DNA of 64,000 bases from JACPVF01 sp964502095 (GTDB lineage Bacteria; Chloroflexota; Anaerolineae; Anaerolineales; Villigracilaceae), in contig CAZCUF010000012.1 in assembly GCA_964502095.1 (NCBI GenBank), positions 1 through 64,000 of the forward strand. Direction: 5' to 3'. The notes under the pieces were generated by a model. That model saw nothing but the letters and a program-made list of their open reading frames with translations. It ran no database searches and was not told the DNA's origin. Position numbers and translations under genes: made by a program. The stretch's first letter is position 1. The number at the start of each line of letters is the position of its first letter. Shown here in pieces: positions 24,097-33,936 of this stretch.

Positions 24097-25269
24097 ATGA
24101 TCAAATGGTTCCTGGAACGATTTAAATGGGGGTTGGTTCTGACAGGGCTGGGACTGCTGTTTTTAATGGCGACCAGCTTCACGTCCCCGGCTGGGGCGGC
24201 CGAAGGCGCGCGTCCCTTATCGCAGAGGGCAGTCCAAACCAAACCCACTAATGATTACTGTCTGGGCTGTCATAATCGTACCGACCTGACCAAAACACTC
24301 CCGAGCGGGGAAGTGCTTTCGCTTTACGTCGATCCCAATTTATTCGATCATGGAATTCATAATCAACAGAACATTGCCTGCGCGGATTGCCACACCGATA
24401 TTACCGCCTTCCCTCACCCGGATTTTAAGGCACAGAACCTTCGGGAGGTTACGCTTCAGTTATATGGCGCCTGCCAGAATTGCCATGCCGATCAATATAA
24501 GCAGACCTTGAATAGTGTGCATCAAATCGCGCTGGCGGCCGGAAACACCAACGCCGCCGTTTGCACCGATTGTCATAACCCGCATCAGCAGGCGCGTTTG
24601 GTCGATCCGCAGACCGGCAAACTTTTTGACAATGCGCGCCTGGAACTGCCTCAAACCTGCGCCCGCTGTCATAACGCGGTGTACGATACTTACAAAGACA
24701 GCGTTCACGGCGCGGCGCTGACGCAATTCGGCAATCTCGATGTTCCGACCTGCCTCGATTGCCACGGCGCGCACGATACTCAGGATCCCAATAGCGCCGC
24801 GTTTCGTAATGCCATTCCGCAGTTATGCGCCAAATGCCATACCGACCCGCTTATCATGAACAAATACGACATCTCGACTCAGGTGCTGAACACGTATGCG
24901 GCCGATTTTCACGGAACCACTGTGGAATTGTTCGCGCAGACGGACCCGAATCTTCCAACCAATAAACCGGTCTGCACGGACTGTCACGGCGTGCACGATA
25001 TCGCCAAAGTGGGTACCCCCCAAACAGGTTTGGCGATCAAAGAAAATATTCTGGCGAAATGTCAGCGTTGCCATCCGGACGCCACCGCGAACTTTCCGGA
25101 TGCCTGGATGAACCATTACGTTCCAAGCCCTCAACATTATCCGGTCGTATATTACGTGAGCCTGTTTTATAAATTCTTCATCCCGGCTGTGATCGGCGGC
25201 ATGCTAATCTTTGTGATCAGTGACATTGTCCGCCGCCTGATCGAAAAACGGAAAGGAGCCGCGCACTAA
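24097..25269 (+). CDS. Nine-heme membrane-anchored cytochrome c
   Basis: A 390-residue protein with an N-terminal signal/anchor segment (about 12-35). It has nine CxxCH motifs (CLGCH, CADCH, CQNCH, CTDCH, CARCH, CLDCH, CAKCH, CTDCH, CQRCH) and additional His residues such as SVHQ, SVHGAAL and DFHGTTVEL that can act as distal ligands. A C-terminal membrane segment (about 355-375) is followed by basic residues. The layout fits an octaheme/NrfH-type electron-transfer cytochrome. Its stop overlaps the next start (TAATG), so it is probably translated and assembled with the cytochrome b protein. Confidence 0.92.
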   Translation: MIKWFLERFKWGLVLTGLGLLFLMATSFTSPAGAAEGARPLSQRAVQTKPTNDYCLGCHNRTDLTKTLPSGEVLSLYVDPNLFDHGIHNQQNIACADCHTDITAFPHPDFKAQNLREVTLQLYGACQNCHADQYKQTLNSVHQIALAAGNTNAAVCTDCHNPHQQARLVDPQTGKLFDNARLELPQTCARCHNAVYDTYKDSVHGAALTQFGNLDVPTCLDCHGAHDTQDPNSAAFRNAIPQLCAKCHTDPLIMNKYDISTQVLNTYAADFHGTTVELFAQTDPNLPTNKPVCTDCHGVHDIAKVGTPQTGLAIKENILAKCQRCHPDATANFPDAWMNHYVPSPQHYPVVYYVSLFYKFFIPAVIGGMLIFVISDIVRRLIEKRKGAAH

Positions 25270-26501
25270 TGACCAAGAAAACCAAGACTCCAACTCCTGC
25301 GCCGAAACCCAAAGCGCCGCGCCTGTACGTTCGCTTTACTCTGGCACAGCGAAGCCAGCATCTCCTGACGCTGTTATCTTTCACAACCCTGGCGGTCACC
25401 GGCTTGATTCAGAAATTCTCGCAAAGCCCGGTCTCGTTATTCCTGCTCAGGCTGTTTGGCGGAATCGAAACTGCGCGTGTTATCCATCACACCGCCGCCG
25501 CAATTTTGATGCTGGTTGCGGTCTATCACATGATCGAACTTGGCTACAAGCTTTTTGTCCTGCGGGTGCGCCCAACCATGCTTCCGGGCCTTCAAGATAT
25601 CAAGGATGCCTGGATGGCATTCGCGTACAACCTCGGCTTTGGCAAGTCCCGGCCGCAGATGGGACGTTACACCTTCGAAGAAAAGGCTGAATATTGGGCG
25701 TTGGTCTGGGGCATTCTCATCATGGGCCTTAGCGGTTTCCTGCTGTGGAATCCAATCCTGGCCACTAAATTTCTGCCGGGTGAATTCATCCCCGCGGCCA
25801 AAGTCGCGCATGGCGGCGAGGCCGTATTGGCTGTGCTGGCGATCATCGTTTGGCATATGTATGGCGTGCACCTCAAACGCTTCAACAAGTCCATGTTCAC
25901 CGGCCGTCAAACAGAGACGGAAATGCTGGATGAACATCCGCTCGAATTGGCGGATATCAAAGCCGGTCAGTCGGAACGTCCGGTGGACTCTCTTACCCTG
26001 CGTAAACGTCAGCGTGTGTATTATCCGGCCGCAGGAGTGCTGGCAATTGTTTTGTTGGGCGGCGTGTATGGATTTATAAACGGTGAACAAACCGCTTTGA
26101 AGACCATTCTGCCACAGCCAAACCAACCGGAAGTGTTCGTACCCCAAACCCTGACTCCCATTCCGACTTCGCTTCCCACCGCCACACCTTTGCCGGCTCT
26201 TGCACAGGGAGCCACCAGCACGCCCTCGAATGCCTCCGTTACCTGGGAAGGCTCGGCAGGCGCGATATTGCAGAAGTGCGCGGGCTGTCATGGAGGGACG
26301 ACTCTGACGGCCGGCCTCGATCTCAGCACTTATGCCGGCGCGCTCAAAGGCGCGCAAGATCAACCCGTGATCGCGGCGGGCGACGCGGCCAAAAGCCAGC
26401 TGGTCATTGTTCAACAGGCAGGCGGCCACCCGCTGGAGTTGACTTCAGACGAATTGAACGCAATTATCGAATGGATCAATGCCGGCGCGCCGGAACGATA
26501 A
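25269..26501 (+). CDS. Cytochrome b membrane subunit fused to a C-terminal cytochrome c domain
   Basis: A 410-residue protein. A Pro/Lys-rich N terminus leads to a four-helix cytochrome b561/formate-dehydrogenase-gamma-like domain with candidate haem-b ligands RSQHLLT, RVIHHTAA, YHMIEL, KVAHGGEA and WHMYGVH. A fifth membrane segment lies near 255, then a Pro/Thr linker and a small cytochrome c domain with CAGCH (Cys337, Cys340, His341). It would move electrons between the quinone pool and the outside cytochromes. The C-terminal domain resembles planctomycete-type/DUF-like c domains with AGDAAKSQLV. It is the third gene of the cytochrome operon. Confidence 0.88.
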   Translation: MTKKTKTPTPAPKPKAPRLYVRFTLAQRSQHLLTLLSFTTLAVTGLIQKFSQSPVSLFLLRLFGGIETARVIHHTAAAILMLVAVYHMIELGYKLFVLRVRPTMLPGLQDIKDAWMAFAYNLGFGKSRPQMGRYTFEEKAEYWALVWGILIMGLSGFLLWNPILATKFLPGEFIPAAKVAHGGEAVLAVLAIIVWHMYGVHLKRFNKSMFTGRQTETEMLDEHPLELADIKAGQSERPVDSLTLRKRQRVYYPAAGVLAIVLLGGVYGFINGEQTALKTILPQPNQPEVFVPQTLTPIPTSLPTATPLPALAQGATSTPSNASVTWEGSAGAILQKCAGCHGGTTLTAGLDLSTYAGALKGAQDQPVIAAGDAAKSQLVIVQQAGGHPLELTSDELNAIIEWINAGAPER

Positions 26502-26518
26502 ACTCGACTCAAAACATG

Positions 26519-26556
26519 AAACCAGCCGACTCATTCGAGTCGGCTGGTTGATTCTT
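26519..26556 (+). terminator. Intrinsic terminator of the cytochrome operon
   Basis: AACCAGCCGACTC (26520-26532) pairs perfectly with GAGTCGGCTGGTT (26537-26549) around ATTC. The T-run is short (TTGATTCTT), but the stem is strong and follows the last cytochrome gene. Confidence 0.75.
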
Positions 26557-26610
26557 CCCGCTCCATGATGCGGAAACCGTTTCGCGCTGTATTTTCTCCG
26601 ATGTTATGTG

Positions 26611-26943
26611 TCAAGAGCGAACAGGAATGGATGCCCTGGTGAAGACCTGACAGGCAAGGCATTCCGCGCGCAGGTATCCATTATGCGTTCGCCAGACCTG
26701 CCAGCAAGGTTCGGAGGACGTGAATACCGCGCAGGCCTGGCGTTGTTTTGCGGGGCATTCTTTCATTTCCCAGCACTTCGGCTTTTCGATCATGGTCTTC
26801 GGCGGTTGTTGTCCCGCTTCAGCCTGCCAGCGCGCATCCAGCTTGCGCAATGAATAGATCGCAAAGATCGTCAACGCGATGGGCAGGGCAAGCCGCAATA
26901 CCAGGCCGATCAAAAGAGTTAGAAGCATGCTCAGGGTTTCCAT
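26611..26943 (-). CDS. Small membrane protein with a cysteine-rich C-terminal motif
   Basis: A 110-residue protein with one N-terminal membrane segment (about 6-30) and a cytoplasmic-side basic stretch (SLRKLDARW). The C-terminal domain has six cysteines: CWEMKECP, QACAVF, PCWQ and ECLAC. The CWE-x3-CP...CW...C-x2-C spacing occurs in many small bacterial redox or metal-sensing domains attached to chemoreceptors and kinases. Specific function unknown. AGGTGAT lies upstream of ATG 26943, directly after the 40-residue gene. Confidence 0.75.
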   Translation of the reverse strand: METLSMLLTLLIGLVLRLALPIALTIFAIYSLRKLDARWQAEAGQQPPKTMIEKPKCWEMKECPAKQRQACAVFTSSEPCWQVWRTHNGYLRAECLACQVFTRASIPVRS

Positions 26944-26946
26944 ACA

Positions 26947-27069
26947 TCACCTCGCGCGCCGAGCGCCGGCATTCTTCCGCCTGAGTACTTCTCCGATGAC
27001 GATCAACAACCCGATCGGCAAAATGATGCGGACCGCAATCATAGTGATGAAGACTTCCAAGCCGATCAT
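26947..27069 (-). CDS. Forty-residue membrane peptide
   Basis: A 41-codon frame beginning ATG at 27069 with GGAGG six to ten bases upstream. It encodes one hydrophobic helix (VFITMIAVRIILPIGLLIVI) followed by a basic tail (RRKNAGARRAR). It ends three bases before the start of the Cys-rich membrane protein and probably shares its mRNA. No family recognised. Confidence 0.6.
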   Translation of the reverse strand: MIGLEVFITMIAVRIILPIGLLIVIGEVLRRKNAGARRAR

Positions 27070-27235
27070 GTCTGCCTCCTTCCGATTACAACCCTAGTTT
27101 AAGAAGAAACGGGCTGAAAGTAAATTCGGATATTTCCCCATCTTTATCGGCAGACAATCGCTTCTTTTCGGACCTTCGATTGGGACGATCACCCCAGGGA
27201 ATTTCTCCTCTGTGGGGGGATTGCCCCATCCGCCC

Positions 27236-27276
27236 AACAAAAAAATCTTCTGCCTGATAACGGGCAGAAGATTTTG
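27236..27276 (-). terminator. Intrinsic terminator of the two-component operon
   Basis: On the minus strand AAAATCTTCTGCC and GGCAGAAGATTTT form a 13-base-pair stem followed by seven T, about 20 bases after the response regulator stop. Confidence 0.92.
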
Positions 27277-27293
27277 GAGATGAATATCGCGGA

Positions 27294-27944
27294 CTATGCC
27301 TTGATGATCCCCTTGCGGATGGCGTATCTCACCAATTCGGATCGTGAATGTAAATTCAATTTCCTCATGATGTTTTCGCGGTGACGTTCCACCGTCTTCG
27401 GGCTGATCACCAGCGCGGTTGCAATCTCCTCGTTGCTGGCGCCTTCCGCCAGATAGGTAAGCACTTCACTCTCGCGTCCGGTCAGGCCGTCCAAATTGGA
27501 CTTTTCCCCGGCAGGCCTTTCGGCGCTCAAATAATCGCGCACCAGCAGTTTTGCCAGCGACGGATATAGATACACTTCGCCCGCCGCGGCGGCACGGATG
27601 GCGGTTAATAATTCCTCGGGCGCGGCGCGCTTGGGCACATAACCGGAGGCGCCCGCTTCCAGCATCTTGAAGAAATATTCCTCGTCCTCATGGATGGTCA
27701 ATGCCACGATCGCAACACCGGGAAACTTTTGTTTGATCAGGCGCGCCGCCTCGATTCCCGAAAGGTCGGGCAGGCCAATGTCCATCAGGATCACGTCCGG
27801 TACGATTTTTTTCAGAACGGTCATGGCTTCCGCGGCTGTGCCGGCTTCGCCAACGATTTCCATTTCGTGTTGGCCTTCCAACAGCATCCTCAACCCCGAA
27901 CGGACGACCGCGTGGTCATCCACCAGCAATAGACGTGTGCTCAT
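27294..27944 (-). CDS. NarL/LuxR-family response regulator
   Basis: A 216-residue DNA-binding regulator. The receiver domain (1-120) has LLLVDDH, phospho-acceptor Asp55 in LMDIGLPD, and a VPKRAAPEEL end. The C-terminal LuxR helix-turn-helix (about 150-216) has LTGRESEVLTYLAEGASNEEIATALVISPKTVERHRENIMRKL. ATG at 27944 has GAGGAGG upstream and overlaps the end of the kinase gene by 29 bases, so the pair is co-translated. Target genes are unknown; its proximity to the cytochrome operon is suggestive only. Confidence 0.95.
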   Translation of the reverse strand: MSTRLLLVDDHAVVRSGLRMLLEGQHEMEIVGEAGTAAEAMTVLKKIVPDVILMDIGLPDLSGIEAARLIKQKFPGVAIVALTIHEDEEYFFKMLEAGASGYVPKRAAPEELLTAIRAAAAGEVYLYPSLAKLLVRDYLSAERPAGEKSNLDGLTGRESEVLTYLAEGASNEEIATALVISPKTVERHRENIMRKLNLHSRSELVRYAIRKGIIKA

Positions 27945-29412
27945 GCTCCTCCTCTGAATTTGCGAGGCGATACGGAATCGTGACTTTGATTTCCGTTCCA
28001 TAACCGGGCCGCGATTGAATTTGGGAGCGCCCGCCAAACAAGGCGGCGCGTTCCTCTATTCCGGCCAATCCCAGCGACGGCCGGTTGGCGCGCCGTGTTT
28101 TGACTTCCTCCGGGTCGAAACCGATGCCGTCGTCGCGTACGAAAATATGCAGGTGATCCTCATGGAAGTGCAGTTCGATCCCCACTTTTTGCGCGTTGGC
28201 ATGTTTGACCACATTGGTCAACGCCTCCTGCACAATGCGAAAAGCTGTGATCTTAACGGCTTCATCCAACGCAGTCTCTTCGCCGGAAATATTGACTTTA
28301 ATATCGAACGGCGCGAGTCCCTGCAGTTTGCTCGCATACCAGCGTAAGGCGGCGGGCAGTCCCAAATCGTCGAGGTGAGACGGCCTGAGGTCCGAGATGA
28401 TGCGCTGTAATTCCTTCAAGGAGTCGGCAGTCAGCGTTTGTAGTCGGTGCAGGGTTGCGCGGCCCGCGGAGTTGCGCGGGCCGAGGCTGTCGAAGAGGCC
28501 GCGCAAGCCCAATCCAATGGCTGTCAGTGATTGGCCGGTTTCATCGTGCAGGTCGCGTGCGATGCGCTGTCGTTCGGCTTCCTGCGCGGCCACCACGCGG
28601 CGAAAGAGTTCGCCGCGCAGCATCTCGCGCTGTTCGGCTTCCTGCAGGCGCGCGGTTTGTAATTCGGCCAGTTGACGATCGGCCTCCACTTGAAAAGCGC
28701 GCAGAAAACGAACGATGAAAATGGCGATGCCGACGGCCGCCACCGCGCGCAATGATTGGATCGGAAAACCGAAAAGCCGGAGGAAGACTTCTTCATTCAA
28801 GAAGGTGGACGGAGGAAGCAGGCTGGGACGCGGGAAGAGTTGACCGACCAAACTGTACCAGCTGAAGCATATTGCGGCCCATAAACTATCCTGCCCGAAG
28901 CGAATTAACCCGGCGTGGCGAAAGATGCGCTGTTGGACGATTAACCCGAACCCTGCCAGCAATCCGGCTGGGATGGCAATGGAATAGCGCGTCCATACAT
29001 CTGCAACGGCAAAGATGGCATTGGGCGGATAGATCGCTTTGAAATGGAGCAACCCAAAGACCCAGACGGCTTCGAGCGCCAGCGGGATGATCAGGCTGAT
29101 GCGCCAGGTGGATTCCGCGCCGAGTAAAAGAAAACTTCCGAAGGCCGCCAAAGAAATGAAAGAAAAGGCCATCAACGCGAGTTCGATGGTGGCCAGGATG
29201 GGATCGGAATGTGTGGAACCGTTGGTGAGAAGATCGAGCATCTCCAGCCATTCGTGCGCGGCGTGGATGAGGCCGAAGCCTGCCAGCGGCCGCAATGCCG
29301 TGCGCAGGCGCTGATCGGAAGAACGATGACCTTCCATCGCCACCAACAAGCCCACGCTGAAAAAAGCCAGGCCGTATAAAAAATAAATGGCGATGAAAGG
29401 TGAGATTGACAC
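27916..29412 (-). CDS. Sensor histidine kinase (HisKA_3 type) with multi-helix membrane sensor
   Basis: A 498-residue kinase. The N-terminal half (about 1-245) has about seven hydrophobic segments and no recognised ligand-binding domain. A coiled linker (about 245-275) leads to the HisKA_3 dimerisation motif ERQRIARDLHDETGQ with phospho-acceptor His289. The ATPase domain has the N-box EALTNVVKHANA, DDGIGFD and a glycine loop GLAGIEERA. GTG at 29412 is the likely start, with only a weak Shine-Dalgarno; it begins 21 bases after the preceding zinc-ribbon gene. Partner of the overlapping regulator. Confidence 0.93.
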   Translation of the reverse strand: MSISPFIAIYFLYGLAFFSVGLLVAMEGHRSSDQRLRTALRPLAGFGLIHAAHEWLEMLDLLTNGSTHSDPILATIELALMAFSFISLAAFGSFLLLGAESTWRISLIIPLALEAVWVFGLLHFKAIYPPNAIFAVADVWTRYSIAIPAGLLAGFGLIVQQRIFRHAGLIRFGQDSLWAAICFSWYSLVGQLFPRPSLLPPSTFLNEEVFLRLFGFPIQSLRAVAAVGIAIFIVRFLRAFQVEADRQLAELQTARLQEAEQREMLRGELFRRVVAAQEAERQRIARDLHDETGQSLTAIGLGLRGLFDSLGPRNSAGRATLHRLQTLTADSLKELQRIISDLRPSHLDDLGLPAALRWYASKLQGLAPFDIKVNISGEETALDEAVKITAFRIVQEALTNVVKHANAQKVGIELHFHEDHLHIFVRDDGIGFDPEEVKTRRANRPSLGLAGIEERAALFGGRSQIQSRPGYGTEIKVTIPYRLANSEEEHEHTSIAGG

Positions 29413-29433
29413 CGTCTGCTCTGAACTGACTGG

Positions 29434-30324
29434 TTAGCCCTCCTGCCGCAAACGTGTTCCGCAAACGCGGCAGAAGCGGTCTCCGGGGCGGGCGCGCTGT
29501 CCACATTGATGACAGTACGCCTCGCTTTCGCTGGTTTCGGCCGGGCGGTTGCGCCGCCGGCGCGGGCTGGCCGGTTCGGAACGATTGGACAGGAAGTAAT
29601 ATCCGAGGCCGATCACGATCAGCAATCCTCCGATGCCGCCCGCAATGTAAGGCAAATAATTATCGAACGAGACTCTCCCTGCGGTATCGGCGCCGAGTTC
29701 CTGTGAAGGTTCAACGGTGTTGCTGGGAGCCGTGAGCGTATCGGTCTTCTTTTCGTATGTAAGGTTGAGAGTGTAGGGCTGTCCCGCGGCCAGCGAAGTG
29801 GGCTGGCTGGCATAATAAACGAGGCCATCGCTATCCTGGCTGGAAGTCAACTCCGGAACGGTTGTGATGGAAGGAGTATCCACCGGCTCCTGCACGCGGA
29901 TTGTAAATTGGTCCACGGCGAAATCGCCCGGCCACACATATTTGAAGTTGCGCTGACTGCCGGATTTATTCAACGGTTGATAATATTCAAAGTGATAGCG
30001 GGCCTGCGATTTGACGGTGACGGTTAGAATCAACCAGTTTCCGTTTTGAACTGGCCCGTCGTAATCGGCTTCCATTAAACCGCTGGGTTGATACGAAGCG
30101 ACCGCGATCACATCGGCGTCTTTTGGAATCCGAAAACTGACATCCGCCGGCAGGGAAGCGCCTGCAGGAAGCTGGAAATCGCAAATCACCAGCATGCTTG
30201 GCTTATCGTATTCGGGCCATAACTGCACGTTGAAACTTGTGAGGCGATCTTCGGTTTGGGCGGAAACGGAAAAAGGAACGGCCAATAAAATGACCAGGAT
30301 GATCAACGCCAGCCATTTGCGCAT
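29434..30324 (-). CDS. Secreted/membrane protein with C-terminal zinc ribbon
   Basis: A 296-residue protein with a signal peptide (MRKWLALIILVILLAVPFSVSAQ, cleavage near SAQ). It has a beta-rich outside domain of about 190 residues of unknown fold, a Thr/Glu/Pro linker, and a membrane segment (YIAGGIGGLLIVIGLGYYFL). After basic residues (SPRRRRNRP) it ends in a double-CxxC zinc ribbon (CHQCGQ...CRVCG) on the cytoplasmic side. ATG at 30324 has GGAGG upstream; the frame extends upstream but overlaps panE. Function unknown; it is upstream of, and possibly co-transcribed with, the kinase-regulator pair. Confidence 0.78.
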   Translation of the reverse strand: MRKWLALIILVILLAVPFSVSAQTEDRLTSFNVQLWPEYDKPSMLVICDFQLPAGASLPADVSFRIPKDADVIAVASYQPSGLMEADYDGPVQNGNWLILTVTVKSQARYHFEYYQPLNKSGSQRNFKYVWPGDFAVDQFTIRVQEPVDTPSITTVPELTSSQDSDGLVYYASQPTSLAAGQPYTLNLTYEKKTDTLTAPSNTVEPSQELGADTAGRVSFDNYLPYIAGGIGGLLIVIGLGYYFLSNRSEPASPRRRRNRPAETSESEAYCHQCGQRARPGDRFCRVCGTRLRQEG

Positions 30325-30422
30325 GGAAACCTCCAACATTAAGCTCGATATTATCTTACCATGCAACAAATGAGTCATATACCCATAAACTTCACAATCT
30401 AACCGGACGAATATCACATAAG

Positions 30423-31338
30423 TTATGCGCTTCCGGATTTCGCAAGCACTAATTGCCAGAAAATTTGGTTGACCGGTGTGGATACCCCGCGCTTGTTTCC
30501 GTGTTGAACAACGGCTCCGTTGATCGCGTCCACCTCGGTGCGCGCGCCGCGGCGGAGATCCTGCAACATCGAGGAATAATTGGAGGCGGTCTGACGCGCG
30601 ATGGCTTTCACCGCCTGCGCCGGATCGTCGAACGGCAATCGAATTTTTTCCGCGGCCGCTACTGCGGCGGTTTCCACGGCTAATTCGATCATCAAACTGC
30701 GCGCCGCGGATCGTTCCAGCAATTCGCCGTTTGGAACCTGCAATAACGCAGTCAATGGATTGATGGCCGCGTTGATGACCAGTTTGCCCCATACTAGCGA
30801 TTCGACCTCCTCCGAATCCTGCATGCTGAATTTCGCCAGTCTCAACGCTTCTTTCAACGGACCGAAAGCCTGATTCCGTTCAAGTGAAACGATTCCCTCT
30901 CCGCCGCCGCGCACCAAACCGGGCCCGAGCAGAGTGGCGCCGGTGGTGGTCACGCCGATGCCCACGCGTCCCGGCCCGAGGTCGCGCGTGAGCGTTTCGC
31001 GGTTGCCGAGTCCGTTTTGCAGGGAAACTGCCATCCCGTCCTCAGCCAGGCAATCTTTTAACTGACGTGCGGCGCGTTCGGTCTGCCAGGCTTTCACCAA
31101 TATCAACGCAAATTTTGCGCCGCGGCATTCGCGCGCGTCGGAGGTGGCGTGCACGGGATAAGCCCGCTCGATGTCGTCTTCATCGAGTATGCGCGCGCCC
31201 TGCTTTTGCAAAGACGACAAGCCCGCTTCCCAACTGCCCAGCATGTGCACGCGTAAACCGGCGCGGCTCAGGCGCGCCGCGTAGTACGTAGCCAGCGCGC
31301 CCGTGCCGACGATCAAAATATCATTGATGGGAAGGGTT

Positions 31339-31346
<8 letters not shown>
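30423..31346 (-). CDS. panE: 2-dehydropantoate 2-reductase
   Basis: Reduces ketopantoate to pantoate with NADPH in the pantothenate/CoA pathway. The 307 residues have the N-terminal Rossmann motif ILIVGTGALATYYAARL. A conserved LILVKAWQT and QNGLGNRE region follows, then the helical C-terminal domain with the catalytic Lys in VWGKLVINAAINPLTAL and SSMLQDLRRGARTEVDAINGAV. GTG at 31346 overlaps the panB stop by eight bases, so the two are co-translated. Confidence 0.95.
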
Positions 31347-32229
<883 letters not shown>

Positions 32230-32384
32230 GGTGCCCTCCTTTGGGTGAGGTAGGGGCCGATTCCGCCGCGTAGATCCCCTGATCGCGCGGAGAGACAGCC
32301 ACAGGAAAAATGATTTGAATTCGTCATCGCGTTCATTGCGATACGCGTAACGACAGGATTATTCCACAAAAATGATTTTTCGCC

Positions 32385-32390
32385 TATAAT
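32385..32390 (+). promoter_or_regulatory. Candidate -10 box upstream of the YtxH-like gene
   Basis: TATAAT lies 79 bases before ATG 32470. No good -35 is present. Eight bases after the box an ATG opens a 12-codon frame ending at 32437, a possible leader peptide. Confidence 0.35.
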
Positions 32391-32469
32391 CGTTTTGTAT
32401 GAATTATGTAGAAGTTCATCGAGAAAGTGTTGCTTGAATTCGACACATTAACCCTTCCGGAGGTTTTTC

Positions 32470-32688
32470 ATGCGCAGGATTTTCGGTTTTTTGATCGGCG
32501 TGATGGTCGGCGCGATGGTGGGCTCAACCGTCGCCTTGTTGTTGGCTCCCGAATCGGGCGAATCCATCCGTTCGCAGTTGCGCGAACGCGGGGAGGGTTT
32601 CGCGAATCAAGTGCGCTCTGCGGCGGACGCGCGCCGCATCGAATTGCAGAGTCGGCTGGAAGCCCTGCGCGCGCCGCGCGAGATATAA
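32470..32688 (+). CDS. YtxH-like small protein
   Basis: A 72-residue protein. The hydrophobic, glycine-rich N terminus (FGFLIGVMVGAMVGSTVALLLAPESGESIR) is typical of YtxH/gas-vesicle-like small proteins. An amphipathic Arg/Glu helix follows (LRERGEGFANQVRSAADARR). The family is common in envelopes and stress settings, but its function is unclear. ATG at 32470 has GGAGG upstream. It converges with the glycosyltransferase gene with two bases between stops. Confidence 0.8.
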   Translation: MRRIFGFLIGVMVGAMVGSTVALLLAPESGESIRSQLRERGEGFANQVRSAADARRIELQSRLEALRAPREI

Positions 32689-32690
32689 AC

Positions 32691-33839
32691 TCAGCGCGAT
32701 AGGATTTTGTTGTAGAAGGATTCGACCTGCTTCATGCAGGCTTGATATTCCGCCCTTGAAGCGATCAGTCGGGCATTTAGACCTGCGGCTTTCTCCCGCA
32801 GGTCTTTATTTTCCAGGGCGTTCAAAATTGCATCGGCCAGGGCGCGCGGATCGGCCGCGTCGGTCAGCAAGCCGTTTTGCCCGGGCGTGATCCACTCGCG
32901 AATCGATTCGAGATCGCCGGCCACAGGGAAACATCCGCAGGCCATGCCTTCGAGCAGGGAATTGGGTGTGCCATCGTGTATGCTGGGCGAGACGATCACC
33001 TGCGCGCGGCGGAACTCATCCGCCATTTGCGTGTGCGGAAGAGGCGGCTTCAATTCCACCGCGTGTTCGATGTTTAACTCGCGCGTCCATTTCAGGGCTT
33101 GCGCTTCACCTGCCATTGAAGAGCAGATGAAACGAGCCTGCGGAATCCTTTGCAGTACCAGCGGAATGGCTTTGAAAAATACGTCGTTGCGCACGTACGC
33201 CCGCACGCCGCGCGGATTGATCACGACCGGCTCCGTCACAGGCTTTGACGGCGGATGGAAAATATCGGTATGGATTCCGCCGTTGCCCGGCACAACCAGC
33301 GTTGGTTTATTGACCGAATAACCCCATCGTTTGGCGAAGCGCACGTCGCGCTGACAATCGGCGTGCAGGCCGTTCGCCACATTGAGAGTCCAATGGGTGT
33401 AGTGACGCATGAACGGCGTGGAGGGGCCGTGCAAAGTGAAGTCATTGCCCCATACCGAAACGACCAGCGGAATACTCGAATATGCGTCCGCGGCCAGCAT
33501 GCCCTCATAAGGAATACGCATGGCGTGGATCAACTCCGGTTTGACGCGCTCGATGACTGTTCGCAGTTGACGCGCCGCGCGCGGAATCGTCAAGGGGCCG
33601 AACCATTGCCGGATGGCGGTGCGCAGGCTCAGGGTCCGGGATGAAGCGCCGCTTGAAGCGGATACGCCGCGTTTGACGCGGCTGAAAGCCACAGGCACGA
33701 AATCCAATCCTGCCAATGGCAAATCTGGTTCGCAGGCAAAAGTTGAGGCGAGAAAAACTTCATCGCCGCGTTCCACCCAATAACGAATCCAATTTAGCGC
33801 GGTGGGAGAGCGGCCATCGGCTATAAATAATAAACGCAT
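32691..33839 (-). CDS. Glycosyltransferase family 4-type
   Basis: A 382-residue GT-B enzyme. The N-terminal Rossmann half includes RLLFIADGRSPTALNW and PLVVSVWGNDF. The C-terminal donor-binding half has PRGVRAYVRNDVFF, then the EX7E-like region SPSIHDGTPNSLLEGMACGCFPVAGDLESIREWI. Such enzymes add sugars to lipids or polysaccharides; the donor is unknown. ATG at 33839 lies six bases after a perfect TATAAT and has no Shine-Dalgarno. Divergent from ugd. Confidence 0.88.
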   Translation of the reverse strand: MRLLFIADGRSPTALNWIRYWVERGDEVFLASTFACEPDLPLAGLDFVPVAFSRVKRGVSASSGASSRTLSLRTAIRQWFGPLTIPRAARQLRTVIERVKPELIHAMRIPYEGMLAADAYSSIPLVVSVWGNDFTLHGPSTPFMRHYTHWTLNVANGLHADCQRDVRFAKRWGYSVNKPTLVVPGNGGIHTDIFHPPSKPVTEPVVINPRGVRAYVRNDVFFKAIPLVLQRIPQARFICSSMAGEAQALKWTRELNIEHAVELKPPLPHTQMADEFRRAQVIVSPSIHDGTPNSLLEGMACGCFPVAGDLESIREWITPGQNGLLTDAADPRALADAILNALENKDLREKAAGLNARLIASRAEYQACMKQVESFYNKILSR

Positions 33840-33845
33840 GTTAAG

Positions 33846-33851
33846 ATTATA
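33846..33851 (-). promoter_or_regulatory. -10 box giving a probable leaderless glycosyltransferase mRNA
   Basis: Minus-strand TATAAT is followed by six bases and then the ATG at 33839, so the transcription start would fall at or next to the start codon. Confidence 0.5.
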
Positions 33852-33936
33852 GCCGCGGAAAGGCCCGCCAGACTGTGTGGTATATTTGGCCTGCCCTGTT
33901 TGCGTGGGATGAAATTTTGCAAGAAGAGGAAATTGT

